Shown: positions 11,801 to 22,393 of the stretch, piece after piece
Layout: every line of letters starts with the position of its first letter
How positions within the stretch are numbered: the first letter of the stretch is position 1
Source of the DNA: Anthonomus grandis grandis
Lineage: Eukaryota > Arthropoda > Insecta > Coleoptera > Curculionidae
Direction of reading: 5' to 3'
DNA length: 64,000 nucleotides
NCBI RefSeq assembly: GCF_022605725.1
Contig: NC_065551.1
Location: forward strand, 23,498,001 to 23,562,000
Program-made: the position numbers and the translations under genes
The notes under the pieces: generated by a model
Seen by the model: the letters and a program-made list of their open reading frames with translations, nothing else
Told to the model about the DNA's origin: nothing
The model's database searches: none

Positions 11801-14800
11801 AATGCCGCTTAATGCCTACGGGTAAAATGGTAAAACGATATAGATATTTTTTTGTTCACGTTATAGAGGCGAGATATTTTTGGCGTTCACGTTTAGGGAT
11901 GTTCACTGTATCGAAACTCTACTGTATTTATAATGTACACATACTACACATTAATTTAATAGTAGAACATAAATCAATTTTATTATGCCTCAACTATATA
12001 TGGACGCATTCCATAGATAAAATTGTAATTTTTAAATTGACTTTTCAATTTGAAGCCCTTATAAAAGTTATACAATTAACTATCTTTAACAAAGTAAAAT
12101 CAATCTATAACTAAATAAAGTAGGATTGCGAGATCTATCAAATGTTATTGAATAACATTTATTTATTTATCTATTTTCTATACAGAAATTCATTTTAGAA
12201 TAAATATGTGATATTATGGAGCAAATAATTTTTAAAAGTAGCAGATGTTTAATAGCTAATATTTTTAAAAGAAGGAGCATATCAGCAAATTGCCTTTTTT
12301 GCTTAAATATGACAATAGGACAGTCCCTCATTATAATACTATAATCGATGTTATAGGTATTTTCATTTCTAATATTTACAAGACATTTATAAGTTAAATA
12401 TCTAAAGAATTTTTGCTGAACACATAATTTCACCCATTTGCCTTTGATATAAAGGCGACCTAAGAGAGACATATTCGAGTACCAGGCACAAAACTGTATT
12501 GTATAATAATCTAAGAAATTAATGACTCTTTAACTTGTAACTAAACGGTATACTCAGATTAAGTATTTCAAAAACTGTACCGTATATAGAAATGTTATAG
12601 AGAAAAAAAAATTTACATTCAACTCCACATAAATACATTATTAAGAGATGACTGTATGTTCAAGAATCTTATATAGTCTTGATTATGTTTATATAACTGT
12701 AAGAATGTTTGACAATGCTAACAATGTCATTATTAAACAGGATTACAATTGGATCCCTGTGGAACGCCTGAGACTACAAATATTTCCTTTGAAATGAAAT
12801 TACCATATTGTTTGTATACATTGACTACTGCCTGACAAAAAGATTTGGAGTCCAATCAATAACCCCCAAATGCGTAACACTTATAGTGTAACAGTCTATC
12901 GAACGCTTTCGAGAATTAGGTATAAATGCCTTCAACATAGCTCTTCCTTTCAAAGGTAGAAAACAGATATTGCTGATAAGCAATTAGATTCTAACAAGCT
13001 CTCTGCATTTCTACGCAAGTTCGTCATAGGTAAGCCAATTCATCCAGAAGCTTGACCAAAGTGCATTGAATTGAAATCGGTCTATAATTAGCAGCAATAG
13101 CTTATAATAACTTGGAAAAGTAGATAAGTCAACTGATAAAGCAAGTTTACAGGTCTGTAAAGAGACTAAATATAATTCTTTAAAAGAACTGTTGGATACC
13201 CCAAGACAAGACACATCTACAGTTTGGCTAATGATTAATTGCCTAACTTTATTGAGATTCTTTTTGGTATAGGCAGCTGACAAATGGTTTTTGAGAGAGT
13301 CATTTGAAAACATTTAAATTCAAGCTACTCAATTTTCACCAATCACATATAAACTTCAAATATTTTATTCTTCTTCTTCCGTTGCTACTCATTAATGGAT
13401 GTTTGCGATCACTTCTAACCATTTTCTTCCTATTCCTGCCTAGTGTTTTATAATATTTCGCAGCCACCATATTCACTTTCTGCCTACATCCCTTTATGCG
13501 TCTATTTTTCCTTGTATTAATAGTTGGAGCATATGTAATTGTATTAAAATAAATTGTATTTTTCGTTGTGTAACATGTCGTTTTTTTAACACATCAAGCC
13601 CAACAATTGGCGTTCTCTTCCTATTGTCCTCTAAATTTTCTTGTTGGCTTTTCTTGCTGTCCATAGTACTTTCAAGATTCTTTGATAGATTCACATTTTA
13701 AATGCTTGCAACCTATTTATTTCGCTAATCTTGAATGTCTAGTCTTCCATACCCATACAACAGTGCAGACCGACAATACGTAACATTTTGTGAATCTTAT
13801 TCTGAGAGTCAGGTCAAAGTCATTTTTTCGTAAAGGCCTTTTTGAACCTCACGAATGAGCTTCTCGCTTTTCTATCCATTTGATTTCTACGTTTGAAGAC
13901 CAGACTTCACACGACTAAGCCCCCAGAGAGTTAAACTTTTTGACTTGTTTTAAGTCTTAACTGTGATATAAGAATTTTTTGCATTCTGGAACTTAGTGGG
14001 ATTACTAGGTATTTTATCTTTTTATATGCTGATGTTAATTCCCATAAGTCGGTCGTGCATTCTAACTAAGCTCACAAAGCTTAAGAACCTTTGGAGGTCA
14101 TTGTCTGCCATCAGGACTGTGTGTCTGCATACCATATATGATTTAGGTGCCATTTAGTTTGATGCTTAATTGTGCTTCTTGGAAGATGTTTTCAAGACAA
14201 TGTTAAAAAGTAAAATTACCCTGTACTAATTGTCATAAAGTTTATCAGCAAACAATGAGAACCTATAATATTAATATATGAATAAGTAGCGAACAAGTGG
14301 CACAAATGAACTCTTATGGTTATTCTAAAACAATTTTTCTTTAATAGTTATGTTCTTCGGTTCTTTTATTTAGGAAAGCGACAAAAACAGGGAACAAACA
14401 CTAAAAGATGAAATAGAACAACTCACGGAGCTTTTGGCAAAACATGCAGAACACCGTGCGAATATTTTAAAATCGATTAAAGATCTAGAGGAAGGAATCG
14501 CAAACCAAGTTTGCACGGTAAGTAACTATTGATTTTTATTTATTTCTAAATACATTTTGACTATTTGTTCTTATTTAAGCACACTCAAAAGTTGGAAATG
14601 CTTAACGAAATTGAAGAACTTAAGAGATCAATTGAGCGAAAAGAACGCCAGCTGGCTGAATTTTGGAATATTAGGGTAGATCTTGATCATAAGCGTTCAA
14701 CTTTAGTCAGAGAGGTATTTACTTAATATTTTACCAATAAGGAGACTTTTTTAAACAATTTATTACACTTAGATTGAAAATAAAGTTGACGAATGGAACT

Positions 14801-17800
14801 TGTGTATTGTAAAGTCCTTCTTGCCGGAACTAAATGAACTGAAATTACGCACAAAAGGATTTTCTTCTCAAGGCTTTTTGGAGGTATTTTATGTATTTCA
14901 TTAACATTAATCTTTAGCCTAAATGTTTTTTCGTAATTGCAGGAAATTCTGGAGGTGCGCAAACAAAGTGGCGATTTACAAGAGGTACTGTGCAAGGAAT
15001 ACAAGAACAATCTGAGCGAGCTAGAGAGTTTAGAAAAACAAAAGATCAAACTGTTTGAAACTAACATGGTTATGGATTCAACTAGAAAACGACTAGATAG
15101 GCTTAAACAGTGTGTACAGGAATTGGAGGATAAACATAAACAAGTAAGTTTTTTAAGGAAAATCATTACAAGCATCAAAAAATGCTTAGGTAAAATTAAG
15201 AAAAATCAATTAATAAAGGTCTTGTTTCATAACAAGAAGAAAGAAAATTAAGACTTGGAATAAAAAATACATAACTAAAATATTACCGTAAACTGGACAA
15301 GCAATTTATTTAAATTCGGTACTAAACAAAATAAAAAGGACAAATTTCAAATATCTTTATTTATTACTCTGTAAATAGTTACAATTATTGTAATAATAGA
15401 TCAAAAGTGTGAAAGTCACAGTGCTTATCGGTACATATATAAGATTTTATATATATACGAGACAGTTTTTAAATCAGTCTAAGAATTTTTTACAGGGATT
15501 TTTTACGTTTTTTGGTAAAGCGTTAGATAATAAAATAGTTATTATTAGGTTATTAGGTGAATTATTTTTTTTCAAAACAAGCATATACCTATGTGCTTGC
15601 AGAAATGATGGGGCCTGTTCTAGATTACGATACTGATGATAGTCCGACTTGGGTTTTTACTTATTTTTATCATTATGTGTTTCTCTTAATTGGAGATAAA
15701 TATAAAAGTACGGTAGAGTTAAAATCTATAAAAAGTGGCTTGCGGTGGTTTCGGTAGCCTGCTCATCGTACTATTCGGACAATTTTTTTTGCAATCTGAT
15801 GCTTTACCTACGTTGTCCCAGAATTTTAGTCTATATCGCATGTGAGAGTAATAAATAACATAATCATATGCAGTGACTAAAGTTTTGCTGTCCAAAATAT
15901 TCTTTAATTTTCTAACCACAAATATACCTTACCTCGTCAAAATACATAAATTTGTGTGCCTACCCAATCTATCATCTAAAACTATACCAAAGAGCTTGCC
16001 AGATATCGCTTGACGATCACTTGAATATAAATTGTTGACTTTTGTCAACATTTTAGATTTTAGATAATTGTAAACCAGGATATAATAGCAGTCTGTAATA
16101 TTTTTTTGCTATCAGACTTTAAAGTATTTAGGTCTTATTGCATATTCTCTCTCTCACTAGTCTGCATATTGCATGCATTTACATAAATGATTAACAATAA
16201 CGGCTCCAATATTGAGCCTCGAGGCACGCCGCTTGTAATGCTACTGTAGCCAAATTGTTTTCTAACAAAATCTAGATACTGCTCTCGACCTAACATATAA
16301 AATAATAACAAATTCCAAGGACAATTTTTTATACCGCAACACCTCATGTTTTTCATGTTTTTTAAAAGAAACAATGTACAATTTCTTGTTTTTTTTTGTC
16401 CAGCCAGGTTGACAGTTTTGAATGTGAACATTTAATAATGATTGATTTCTTCTTAAACTTTCACTTTCAAAGTTGTAAGCCTTACTGAACTATTTCAATG
16501 GACCACCCTGCTTAATTTATTTACCTCATCAAAGACAAATACAGAGTTTTAGTGAAACTCCAGTTGTACTTCACTTCTTTATATAATTGTGACATGCTTT
16601 TAAATATTTTGATTAAATTCGTTCTAAAGTTTATTAGATAATTAATTATGTTATAAAGTTATTAATCTTACTGCTATAAAAATAAAATAAAAAAAAAGCA
16701 ATATTTTAATACCACTTAAACATGTACTACATAAGACACCATTGGAAAAAAAATCATTATGTATTTAATTCGGATTATTAACTATTTAGTATGTTAATAA
16801 TAATCATTTTAGTCAGTTATATAATAATCATAGCCTGCTGCTTTTTTTTATCCTGACTTTGTAAAAATATCACATAAATCACATAAATGTGTACATTTTC
16901 TGTCTGATGGGTCGACAAAGAAATCCAAATTAAGTATACTCTAGTAAGATGGAATCCTACCAATGCATTAAATAACCTCTTAATGCCTGATATTGTATTT
17001 TTTCTGCTGTTTTGTTAATGATATTACCAAGACGCTTATTGAATTTTCTTTTGAGGCAGGCATGGCATGTCAAAAATTAAACTGTGACTGGACTACAATT
17101 TGCTTTAAGTTTCAATAAAATAAAATGATTTAATAAACAGAAAAAAGATTTTAAATACTGGGGAATTTAAGTTGATCAATGCCATGACATGGCATAACAT
17201 GTAAGCATCTCTGGACTTCTTAACATTAGGTAACTACATAATAAATACTATTTTACTGCCAAAACCTTAATTTTTGATCCTCTTAGTACAAGGACAGCAC
17301 TATACTTCTCAATTCAGACATATTTTTTTATATATGTGCTAATATACCTTGGTTTAATGATTAAAAATTAACTATTTTATTCTTACAAGTCATTTTTTCC
17401 TTCTTCTTCTTTATCTTATTATTCATTTTATCCATTGACTCCAGATTGTTACATTAATCTCTTAAAATTGTAATGTTCGGTCTTAGAAGAAATATATTTA
17501 AAAAAAATAAAAAGCGTCATTTGTACAGGGTGGCCAGATAAGAATGCAAAGTGCTGTATTTTGGAAACTATTCGTCGTAGAGACTTGCGGTGAAAAACTT
17601 TGTTACTAAAGTGGCCAAAAGAATATCGTGGAAAATATTTTCAGATTTCCAAGATGGTCGCCAGGGAGCGTAACCACCATCTTAAACTTTTTAAGTGATC
17701 TTTCACTGTAATCTACCCAATAAATGTTACAAAAAAATATATGCTTTTTAAAGCTCAGCTTTACTCGAGTAATTTTTGTTTAACACTTTGTGACGTATCT

Positions 17801-20669
17801 ATTAAAATAAAGTGGAGGAGGGCAATTCAATGTTTTTTTTAAAAATAAACAGCTGTAACTCCTAAACGACTGAACGGATTTTAACAAACTTATTGCTCCA
17901 TCAAATCCGTCTTATCTGTGATATGTCTAGTTCTTAGTAATGCCTGTAATGAGTTTTTTGATCTTATAACAGAAAATTGCAAAATTCTCTAAAAAATTAA
18001 ATGCAATAATATAATTTTTTTTTCATAAAAAGAAAGAATATCTAGTTATCATATAATTTTAATAAGACGCTATTACACCGATATTTATTGTTATTTATTT
18101 GTATTTTTTCGTAACATTTACTGGGTAGATTTCAGTAAAAAATCACTTAAAAAGTTTAAGATGGCGGTTACGCCTCCTGGCGACCATCTTGGAAATCTAA
18201 AAATATTTTCTACGGTATTATTTTTGCCACTTTAGTTATAAAATTTTTTACCGCAAGTCTCTACGACGAATAGTTTCCAAAATACAGCACTTTGCATTCT
18301 TATCTGGCCACCCTGTACAGTGTACATAGTAAAAAATATAATAAAGCATTTATACACAATATTTATGTACGTAAGGAGAAAATTATTATAAATAAAATTA
18401 AGAGCTAAATATAAAAGAGCTAATATATAAAAGGCCACTATATACAATTAAAATATGTGAGACAGATACAATGAGTTTTCTTTTTAAAATTATTCTACAA
18501 TGGAATGCCCCTCTTCGATGTACTGCCTTTAACTCGCCATATACCATTCGACTTTTCCATTGATTAAAGCAAATGCTTTGAAGACCTGCAGAAATCTAGA
18601 AATCCTCTTGTAAAAGCTCATAGGGTAAATCAGGTGAGTACTCAGTCAGGCCTGTGTTTCGTTTACAGTTTGACCTTATGAATCCAAGTCGGTCATTACG
18701 ACGTCGATTTCGCCATACTTGGTTTTTTTTTAATTCTTGATTACCTCTTAGCTGCAATAGGGTAGTAAAATATCCAAGTTTCATTGAGCCATGCAAGTGA
18801 TACTATACCCATACTGATGATTTAAAATCTTTAGAAAAATTAAGCAGATCTTTTTTTTTTCTCGATTTTTTTGGAAGCAACATCGCACAGAGTTTCTTTA
18901 TGTATAATTCGTGATGTAAAATTTTTAACAGTTTTTTCATCGACGTTGACAATCTGAGTAATCTCTAATTACTTATACGACGATCTCCGTGCACCATTTC
19001 ATTGATTTTAGTCAAAGAGTTGAAGCAAAAACAGGTCAACGTAGACTGGTTGGCCATCTTCGGTGCTCTCTCGGTCTTCACAAAATCGTTTATACAGTTC
19101 GAAAACATTTGCATGAGATACATAATTACCATTGTAGGCCTCTTTTAACAAGTGATTAGATTTTTTTTAAGTTTAAAGTTTCACATTGATCCGTTGGTCG
19201 TCACGCATTGTTATCGGTACCAGAAAGAAAACACTTTAGTTTCTAACCTCTAATAAAAATGTGTTTTCGTATTGGAATAGCAGACATATCCAACACTGCA
19301 ATCGTTGTCCCTCCCTACTAATCTGCCACTGCATTATCAATCAATAGACAAAACAAAAAATATAGGAGGTCTGGCTTTAACCGACCTCATACATTTTTTG
19401 TTTTGTTTACACTGGTTTAATCTACTGGTCATATTCTCACTTTGTAATAAAAGAAAAAAACTAAAGTTTAACTTCAAAACTCATAATTTTAGTCTAATCT
19501 TGCTTTCATCTTTTTTGGTCCTTCCTTTTTTTTAATTGGTATGGTTTCTTTTAAAATAAAATTATATAACTCCTTATACTTTACTTTATATAAATTTATT
19601 TTATAGAGATATAACATAGAATGTCAATTTTGATTATGGTGAAGAGAACATAAACAGTTTTCATCCTCAAGATCTATTTTTTCATATGAATGGGATGAAG
19701 TACATGTTGGTGTCTTAAGCAAGAAATTATTCGTACATTTTTGTTATTAGAGTCTTGGTGAAACAGAACTTTTTTACGGAGTTTCGGAAATAGGCCTTTA
19801 GCAAAAATATAAGTATTTTTATTGAGAAACTTGCTGCAAAACGTTTGATTTCGTTGCTTTCTTTGCATATTTCTCCACAATTTCATTATTCTTTTATACG
19901 AACATTGACTTTAATCCTGACTAATGTCATTGCACATATTAATTTTATATTTTTTACATTTATTTAGCAACAATTTGTTGTCCTTAAACCACGTTGTCAA
20001 GGCAATCATGTACATCATTGTAAAAATTTAAATGCTACAAGAAAAAAATTGCTACTAGGCAACTCAGAAATATGTTTTTTAAAGTAACTCTCATCAACTT
20101 TTTAAGTAACAGATCTTATAACGATTTTAACATCCTTTTCAAACATGGTATTTATAATAAGAACTCTTGTAACTAGGATCTTCGAAAATCCGTATGTATA
20201 TTGTTTTTTTTTAGTTACTTATGAATACGGAAGTTTTCGAAGCCCATCATAAAAATAGCATTAAAAAAATTATGGACTTGGGAAACACAAAACAAGAGGA
20301 ATGTAAAGGGCGTATCGAGGAGCTCAGTAGAGAGTAAGTTTACGACGTACTTTTATGGCACAATTTTTATTTGACTCTGTTAATTTGTTTTAGGACTCGA
20401 AAATTAAAAAAAGAAATTTACAATACGGCCAAAGAAGGTATTGAAATTTGCGCGAGTGAGCGAAATAACGTCTTAAATATTGCGAGACAAGTTGAGGTTA
20501 ACAGTTCAAGTAACACTTTGTTTTGAGTTTTATTATTAATTATTTTTAGGAGGCTCATCAAATAGCATTAAATGATAATGGACGTAAATTGATTAAATCT
20601 CAGAATGAAGCGCAACGGATTTTAAATATTGTGGAACAATTGGCGGAAGCTAACGCACTTTTGAAGTGA
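5894..20669 (+). CDS. Ndc80: Kinetochore protein NDC80 (HEC1), 13 exons, 649 aa
   Basis: Exons: 5894-6021, 6120-6288, 8666-8764, 8826-9045, 9102-9283, 9339-9557, 14374-14517, 14580-14714, 14773-14883, 14943-15143, 20215-20333, 20394-20496, 20550-20669. All introns are GT-AG and every phase matches, giving 1950 nt. Residues 1-99 form a basic Ser/Arg-rich tail, the microtubule-binding, Aurora-B-regulated part in this family. A calponin-homology-like domain follows at about residues 112-250, including LLRYPCQVNSSTLKT and HFVSIISWLIDKV, which correspond to the LGYPF...SSLYT and WLID parts of known NDC80 proteins. From about residue 267 to the end the protein is charged, heptad-like coiled coil. 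NDC80 pairs with NUF2 in the outer kinetochore complex. The length is close to human NDC80 (642 aa). Introns 2, 6 and 10 are swollen by transposons. The start is the first ATG of the basic tail, so a non-coding exon further upstream is possible. Confidence 0.92.
6429..8556 (-). mobile_element. Full-length pogo/Tigger-like DNA transposon, copy 1
   Basis: The element is 2128 bp with TA on both sides (6427-6428 and 8557-8558). Its terminal inverted repeats begin CAGTAGACTCGC on the left and, read from the right, CAGTAGACTCGCATTATACT. It lies in intron 2 of Ndc80, antisense to the gene. It encodes one transposase on the minus strand (6602-8335), now frameshifted. A related but clearly diverged copy lies at 9743-11924. 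Both ends and the TA duplication are directly visible. Confidence 0.92.
6602..8335 (-). pseudogene. Tigger-like transposase, frameshifted
   Basis: Read from 8335 downwards: an N-terminal psq/CENP-B-type helix-turn-helix (starts MAKIRKHLTLSNKAK, then GVAKSTICAIRHRR), a second CENP-B-like DNA-binding part (PRMEKALYKWFLKRRER), and the first catalytic Asp in YNADET. Next to it residues present in the second copy (GLYWKL) are missing. A frameshift near 7730 precedes the exon ending in FIPE. A 170-bp intron (7562-7393) is followed by LLLDNAANHP with the second Asp and PLIQPMDQN with the third, spaced 34 residues apart. A further shift near 7160 precedes the acidic C-terminal part, which stops at 6602. 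The gene is inactive because of at least two frameshifts and the deletion. Family assignment is firm. Confidence 0.88.
9743..11924 (-). mobile_element. Full-length pogo/Tigger-like DNA transposon, copy 2
   Basis: The element is 2182 bp and flanked by TA (9741-9742 and 11925-11926). Its ends start CAGTAGAGTCTCGATA on the left and CAGTAGAGTTTCGATACAGT read from the right. It lies in intron 6 of Ndc80, antisense to the host gene like copy 1. Its terminal repeats are similar to but distinct from those of copy 1, so the two are separate subfamilies and not one duplicated insertion. Confidence 0.92.
10065..11648 (-). pseudogene. Tigger-like transposase, second subfamily, frameshifted
   Basis: The ATG is at 11648 (MSTKKINYLTLEKK). 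A homopolymer shift in a run of A residues near 11608 breaks the frame before GVTFLAKKYGIAKSTVC. The helix-turn-helix, the CENP-B-like domain and the first Asp motif YNADETGLYWKLLP are intact to about 11035. A second shift leads into TPLVIGKAKKPRSF. A 48-bp intron (10846-10799) splits FVPE from VRKFLKK. Then LLLDNAPSHPP and PLIQPMDQNVI supply the remaining Asp residues. A third shift near 10260 precedes the C-terminus, which ends RECATIL at 10065. It is inactive but better preserved around the first catalytic motif than copy 1. Confidence 0.88.
11927..13379. other. Intron 6 of Ndc80: no feature seen
   Basis: AT-rich intronic DNA. Open frames at 12167-12472 and 13011-13313 on the minus strand show no recognisable motif and read like chance frames or very old relics. 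Nothing further is supported. Confidence 0.4.
13380..13960 (-). mobile_element. RTE-like non-LTR retrotransposon 3' relic
   Basis: Minus-strand fragments from 13770 downwards read YGMEDxTFKISEINRLQAFKM and then YQRILKVLWTARKANK, matching the post-RT segment (YGSE-W-T ... LQAFEMWxYRRIL-I-W) common at the C-terminal end of RTE-type elements. Stops and shifts are frequent. It sits antisense in intron 6 of Ndc80. A better preserved relative lies at 49661-50560. Confidence 0.6.
15700..16440 (-). mobile_element. Jockey-like reverse transcriptase relic in Ndc80 intron 10
   Basis: The minus-strand frame at 16431-16135 contains YSSITSGVPRGSILEPLLL, the GVPQGS-LGP-LF box of non-LTR reverse transcriptases. 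Downstream, 15919-15719 reads LKNILDSKTLVTAYDYVIYY, resembling the thumb/connection part. The intervening region with the YADD box is lost or shifted. Inactive. Confidence 0.7.
16441..17523. other. Intron 10 of Ndc80: no feature seen
   Basis: AT-rich, about 1.1 kb between the jockey-like relic and the MITE. I see no supported frame, RNA gene or repeat apart from ordinary low complexity. Confidence 0.4.
17526..18315. mobile_element. 790-bp MITE/foldback with ~210-bp inverted arms
   Basis: The left end starts CAGGGTGGCCAGATAAGAAT and the right end is its reverse complement, with TA immediately outside both ends (17524-17525 and 18316-18317). The inverted similarity runs from 17526 to about 17737 and from about 18104 to 18315, with scattered mismatches and small indels. 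The middle is AT-rich with no coding capacity. The TA duplication and the CAGGGT-type end point to a non-autonomous Tc1/mariner-superfamily element. It lies in intron 10 of Ndc80. Confidence 0.9.
18540..19200 (-). mobile_element. Mariner transposase N-terminal relic
   Basis: On the minus strand, starting near 19180, broken frames give VFELYKRFCEDRESTEDGQP, the classic mariner N-terminal motif. They continue with VNVDEKTVKNF and reach an NETWIFYY segment resembling the first DDE motif. Many stops are present, so it is inactive. Confidence 0.6.
19640..19900 (-). mobile_element. Possible mariner HQD-region relic
   Basis: A minus-strand frame contains KKVLFHQDSNNKN, which recalls the FHQDNAPAH segment around the second catalytic Asp of mariner transposases. 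It lies on the upstream (minus-strand) side of the N-terminal relic at 18540-19200, so the two cannot be one collinear copy. Weak. Confidence 0.35.
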
Positions 20670-20832
20670 TATGTGAATTAATACAGTGTTAAGTTAGAAT
20701 TTTTTAATGTTTATAAATCAGACGATAATTAATAGAAACATACTTAAAAACTTGCTTTATTAGCTTCCTTTGCGGCCAAACTAGTTAAAACACCAGAGTA
20801 AGATCTTTGCTTTTATTGTCGTTATACTGCAT

Positions 20833-20858
20833 AATAAATTGGTGTAATTAGCAATAAA
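20833..20858 (+). terminator. Ndc80 polyadenylation signals
   Basis: Two AATAAA hexamers lie at 20833-20838 and 20853-20858, about 165-185 bases after the Ndc80 stop codon. They are plausible poly(A) signals for the plus-strand transcript. Confidence 0.5.
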
Positions 20859-20859
20859 A

Positions 20860-22393
20860 CTTAATTGTACATAACCAGTCTTTATTTATAAACTAATACG
20901 AATTATTTACACGGATATAAAAAATCACAGGCAATATCTTTTTATAATTTATAGTCAAAATTCTCGTATACATGCTAATTGTCGTTAATATAAACTGTTT
21001 TTTTTTTAAACATACCAGAAATTAAAATTATATTTATTTATTTGATAACGAAAGGTTAAAAGTTGAATGCTTAAGAAAACTATCCTTGGTTCTCTTCTGT
21101 GTTAATGCCGTTTCTTATTTCACTAGAAATTTTAATCTATTGTTTGACTTATGGAAAATCTAAGTCTACATAATTCTTATTTTAATAGAAATTCTATGTG
21201 CAATTTACTAAAAATTATTAAGTCTTAAAAAAAGGTTCAAATTAAACTATGGCCTCTTTGCACAAATCGATTTTTAACATCTTTCACATAACGTTTTAGA
21301 CTGCGATTTAACTGTTTTTCCAAGTTTGAGGATCAATTAAGATCACATATTGAAAATACATTTAGACTATTTGAACCAAAATCTGAACTTTATTTAATTA
21401 CAAAAAATAAGAAACAAACATCTTTAAACACCAGTGGCGGCTCTTCGTTTGTTTAATAGGGATGTCAAAGAGGTTATTGGAAGCAATATAATTTTTACAT
21501 GTAACTATTTTTTATTATTTTGCATGTGCAAGTGTGATTTAGATCATTTTAAAATTTTCAATCAAAATATTAATGATAAGAATTACCTTACTTTAGATCC
21601 CAACTATTAATTAATGTCTTTCGGACAATTTAAAGCATTTTTACGTATTTTAGGTATGTAATGCCAATTCTTATATGTTTCAAACTTATGGACTAATTTT
21701 CAATTTTATTCCAGGCACGGTAATAATGTTCTTCAAATAATGTTTATTTCTTAACAATCTTATTATTTACTTTTTTAAACGGGTTTTAATATCTCTCTTT
21801 GATCTCGAATTTTTGATAATATTCGAGACTATTGAAATTATTTTATCCCAAGCTTTTGAAACCTACCTACATTTTATAATGTGCAGAGATTTGAAATCAT
21901 ATTTAATTTTATTTCAGACGTTTCAAGTATCTTTTTTAACCTTCCAGGTTTAAACAATTTAATTAAAAGTAAAATAATTTTTGATTTTCTTTCTGCCTTT
22001 TGAAATATTTTTATACTCTCGCATGCATTTAAAATAAAATTTATTTTATACCAGGCCTTTATTCTTCCAGGTATTTTTTTAAAAATGTTTTCTTATTTTG
22101 TTTCAGGTCTTAGAGGCAATTTTAACCTCACATCTGATATAAATTGTTTTTTTTCTGCAGTTTCTAGTTATAAAGCTTAAAAATAATAATTTATTTTTAT
22201 TGTATGGGTTACCTAATAGACGAGCCGCCACTATTAAATACTAATTATAAAATATGGCTTTATCTTAATCACAAGTTCTTCCCAAAGACTTTGGATACAA
22301 ATTTACATTTTAAACAGAAAAAAATCTTTATCAGTAATTTTCAATTTTTCAAAGTACCTATTTACTATCACAAAACATTTTTGCCATACAATT
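20860..22393. other. Convergent spacer between Ndc80 and the DUF4789 gene
   Basis: The two genes are tail to tail here. The segment is AT-rich. About 21600-22110 carries reverse-orientation copies of the degenerate repeat family described at 31900-34870, recognisable from strings such as ttattttataccaggc and cttccaggtattttt. No gene is supported. Confidence 0.45.
21600..22110 (-). repeat. Degenerate ~26-bp repeat family, reverse orientation
   Basis: Loose copies of a unit whose reverse-strand form is roughly TTTTATTCCAGGCATTTAAA recur here: gcatttaaaataaaatttat, then taccaggcctt, then ttccaggtatttt. The match to the larger array at 32340-33220 is on the opposite strand. Divergence is high and the boundaries are approximate. 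Confidence 0.45.

Noticed and set aside
12167..12472. A 101-codon minus-strand frame in Ndc80 intron 6
   Set aside because: No domain similarity and low-complexity composition.
13011..13313. A 100-codon minus-strand frame in Ndc80 intron 6
   Set aside because: No recognisable motif; it sits next to RTE-like debris and is more likely a chance frame.
14723..15178. A 151-codon minus-strand open frame
   Set aside because: It overlaps Ndc80 exons 9 and 10 in antisense; the Ser/Leu-rich composition is the mirror of the coiled-coil coding sequence.
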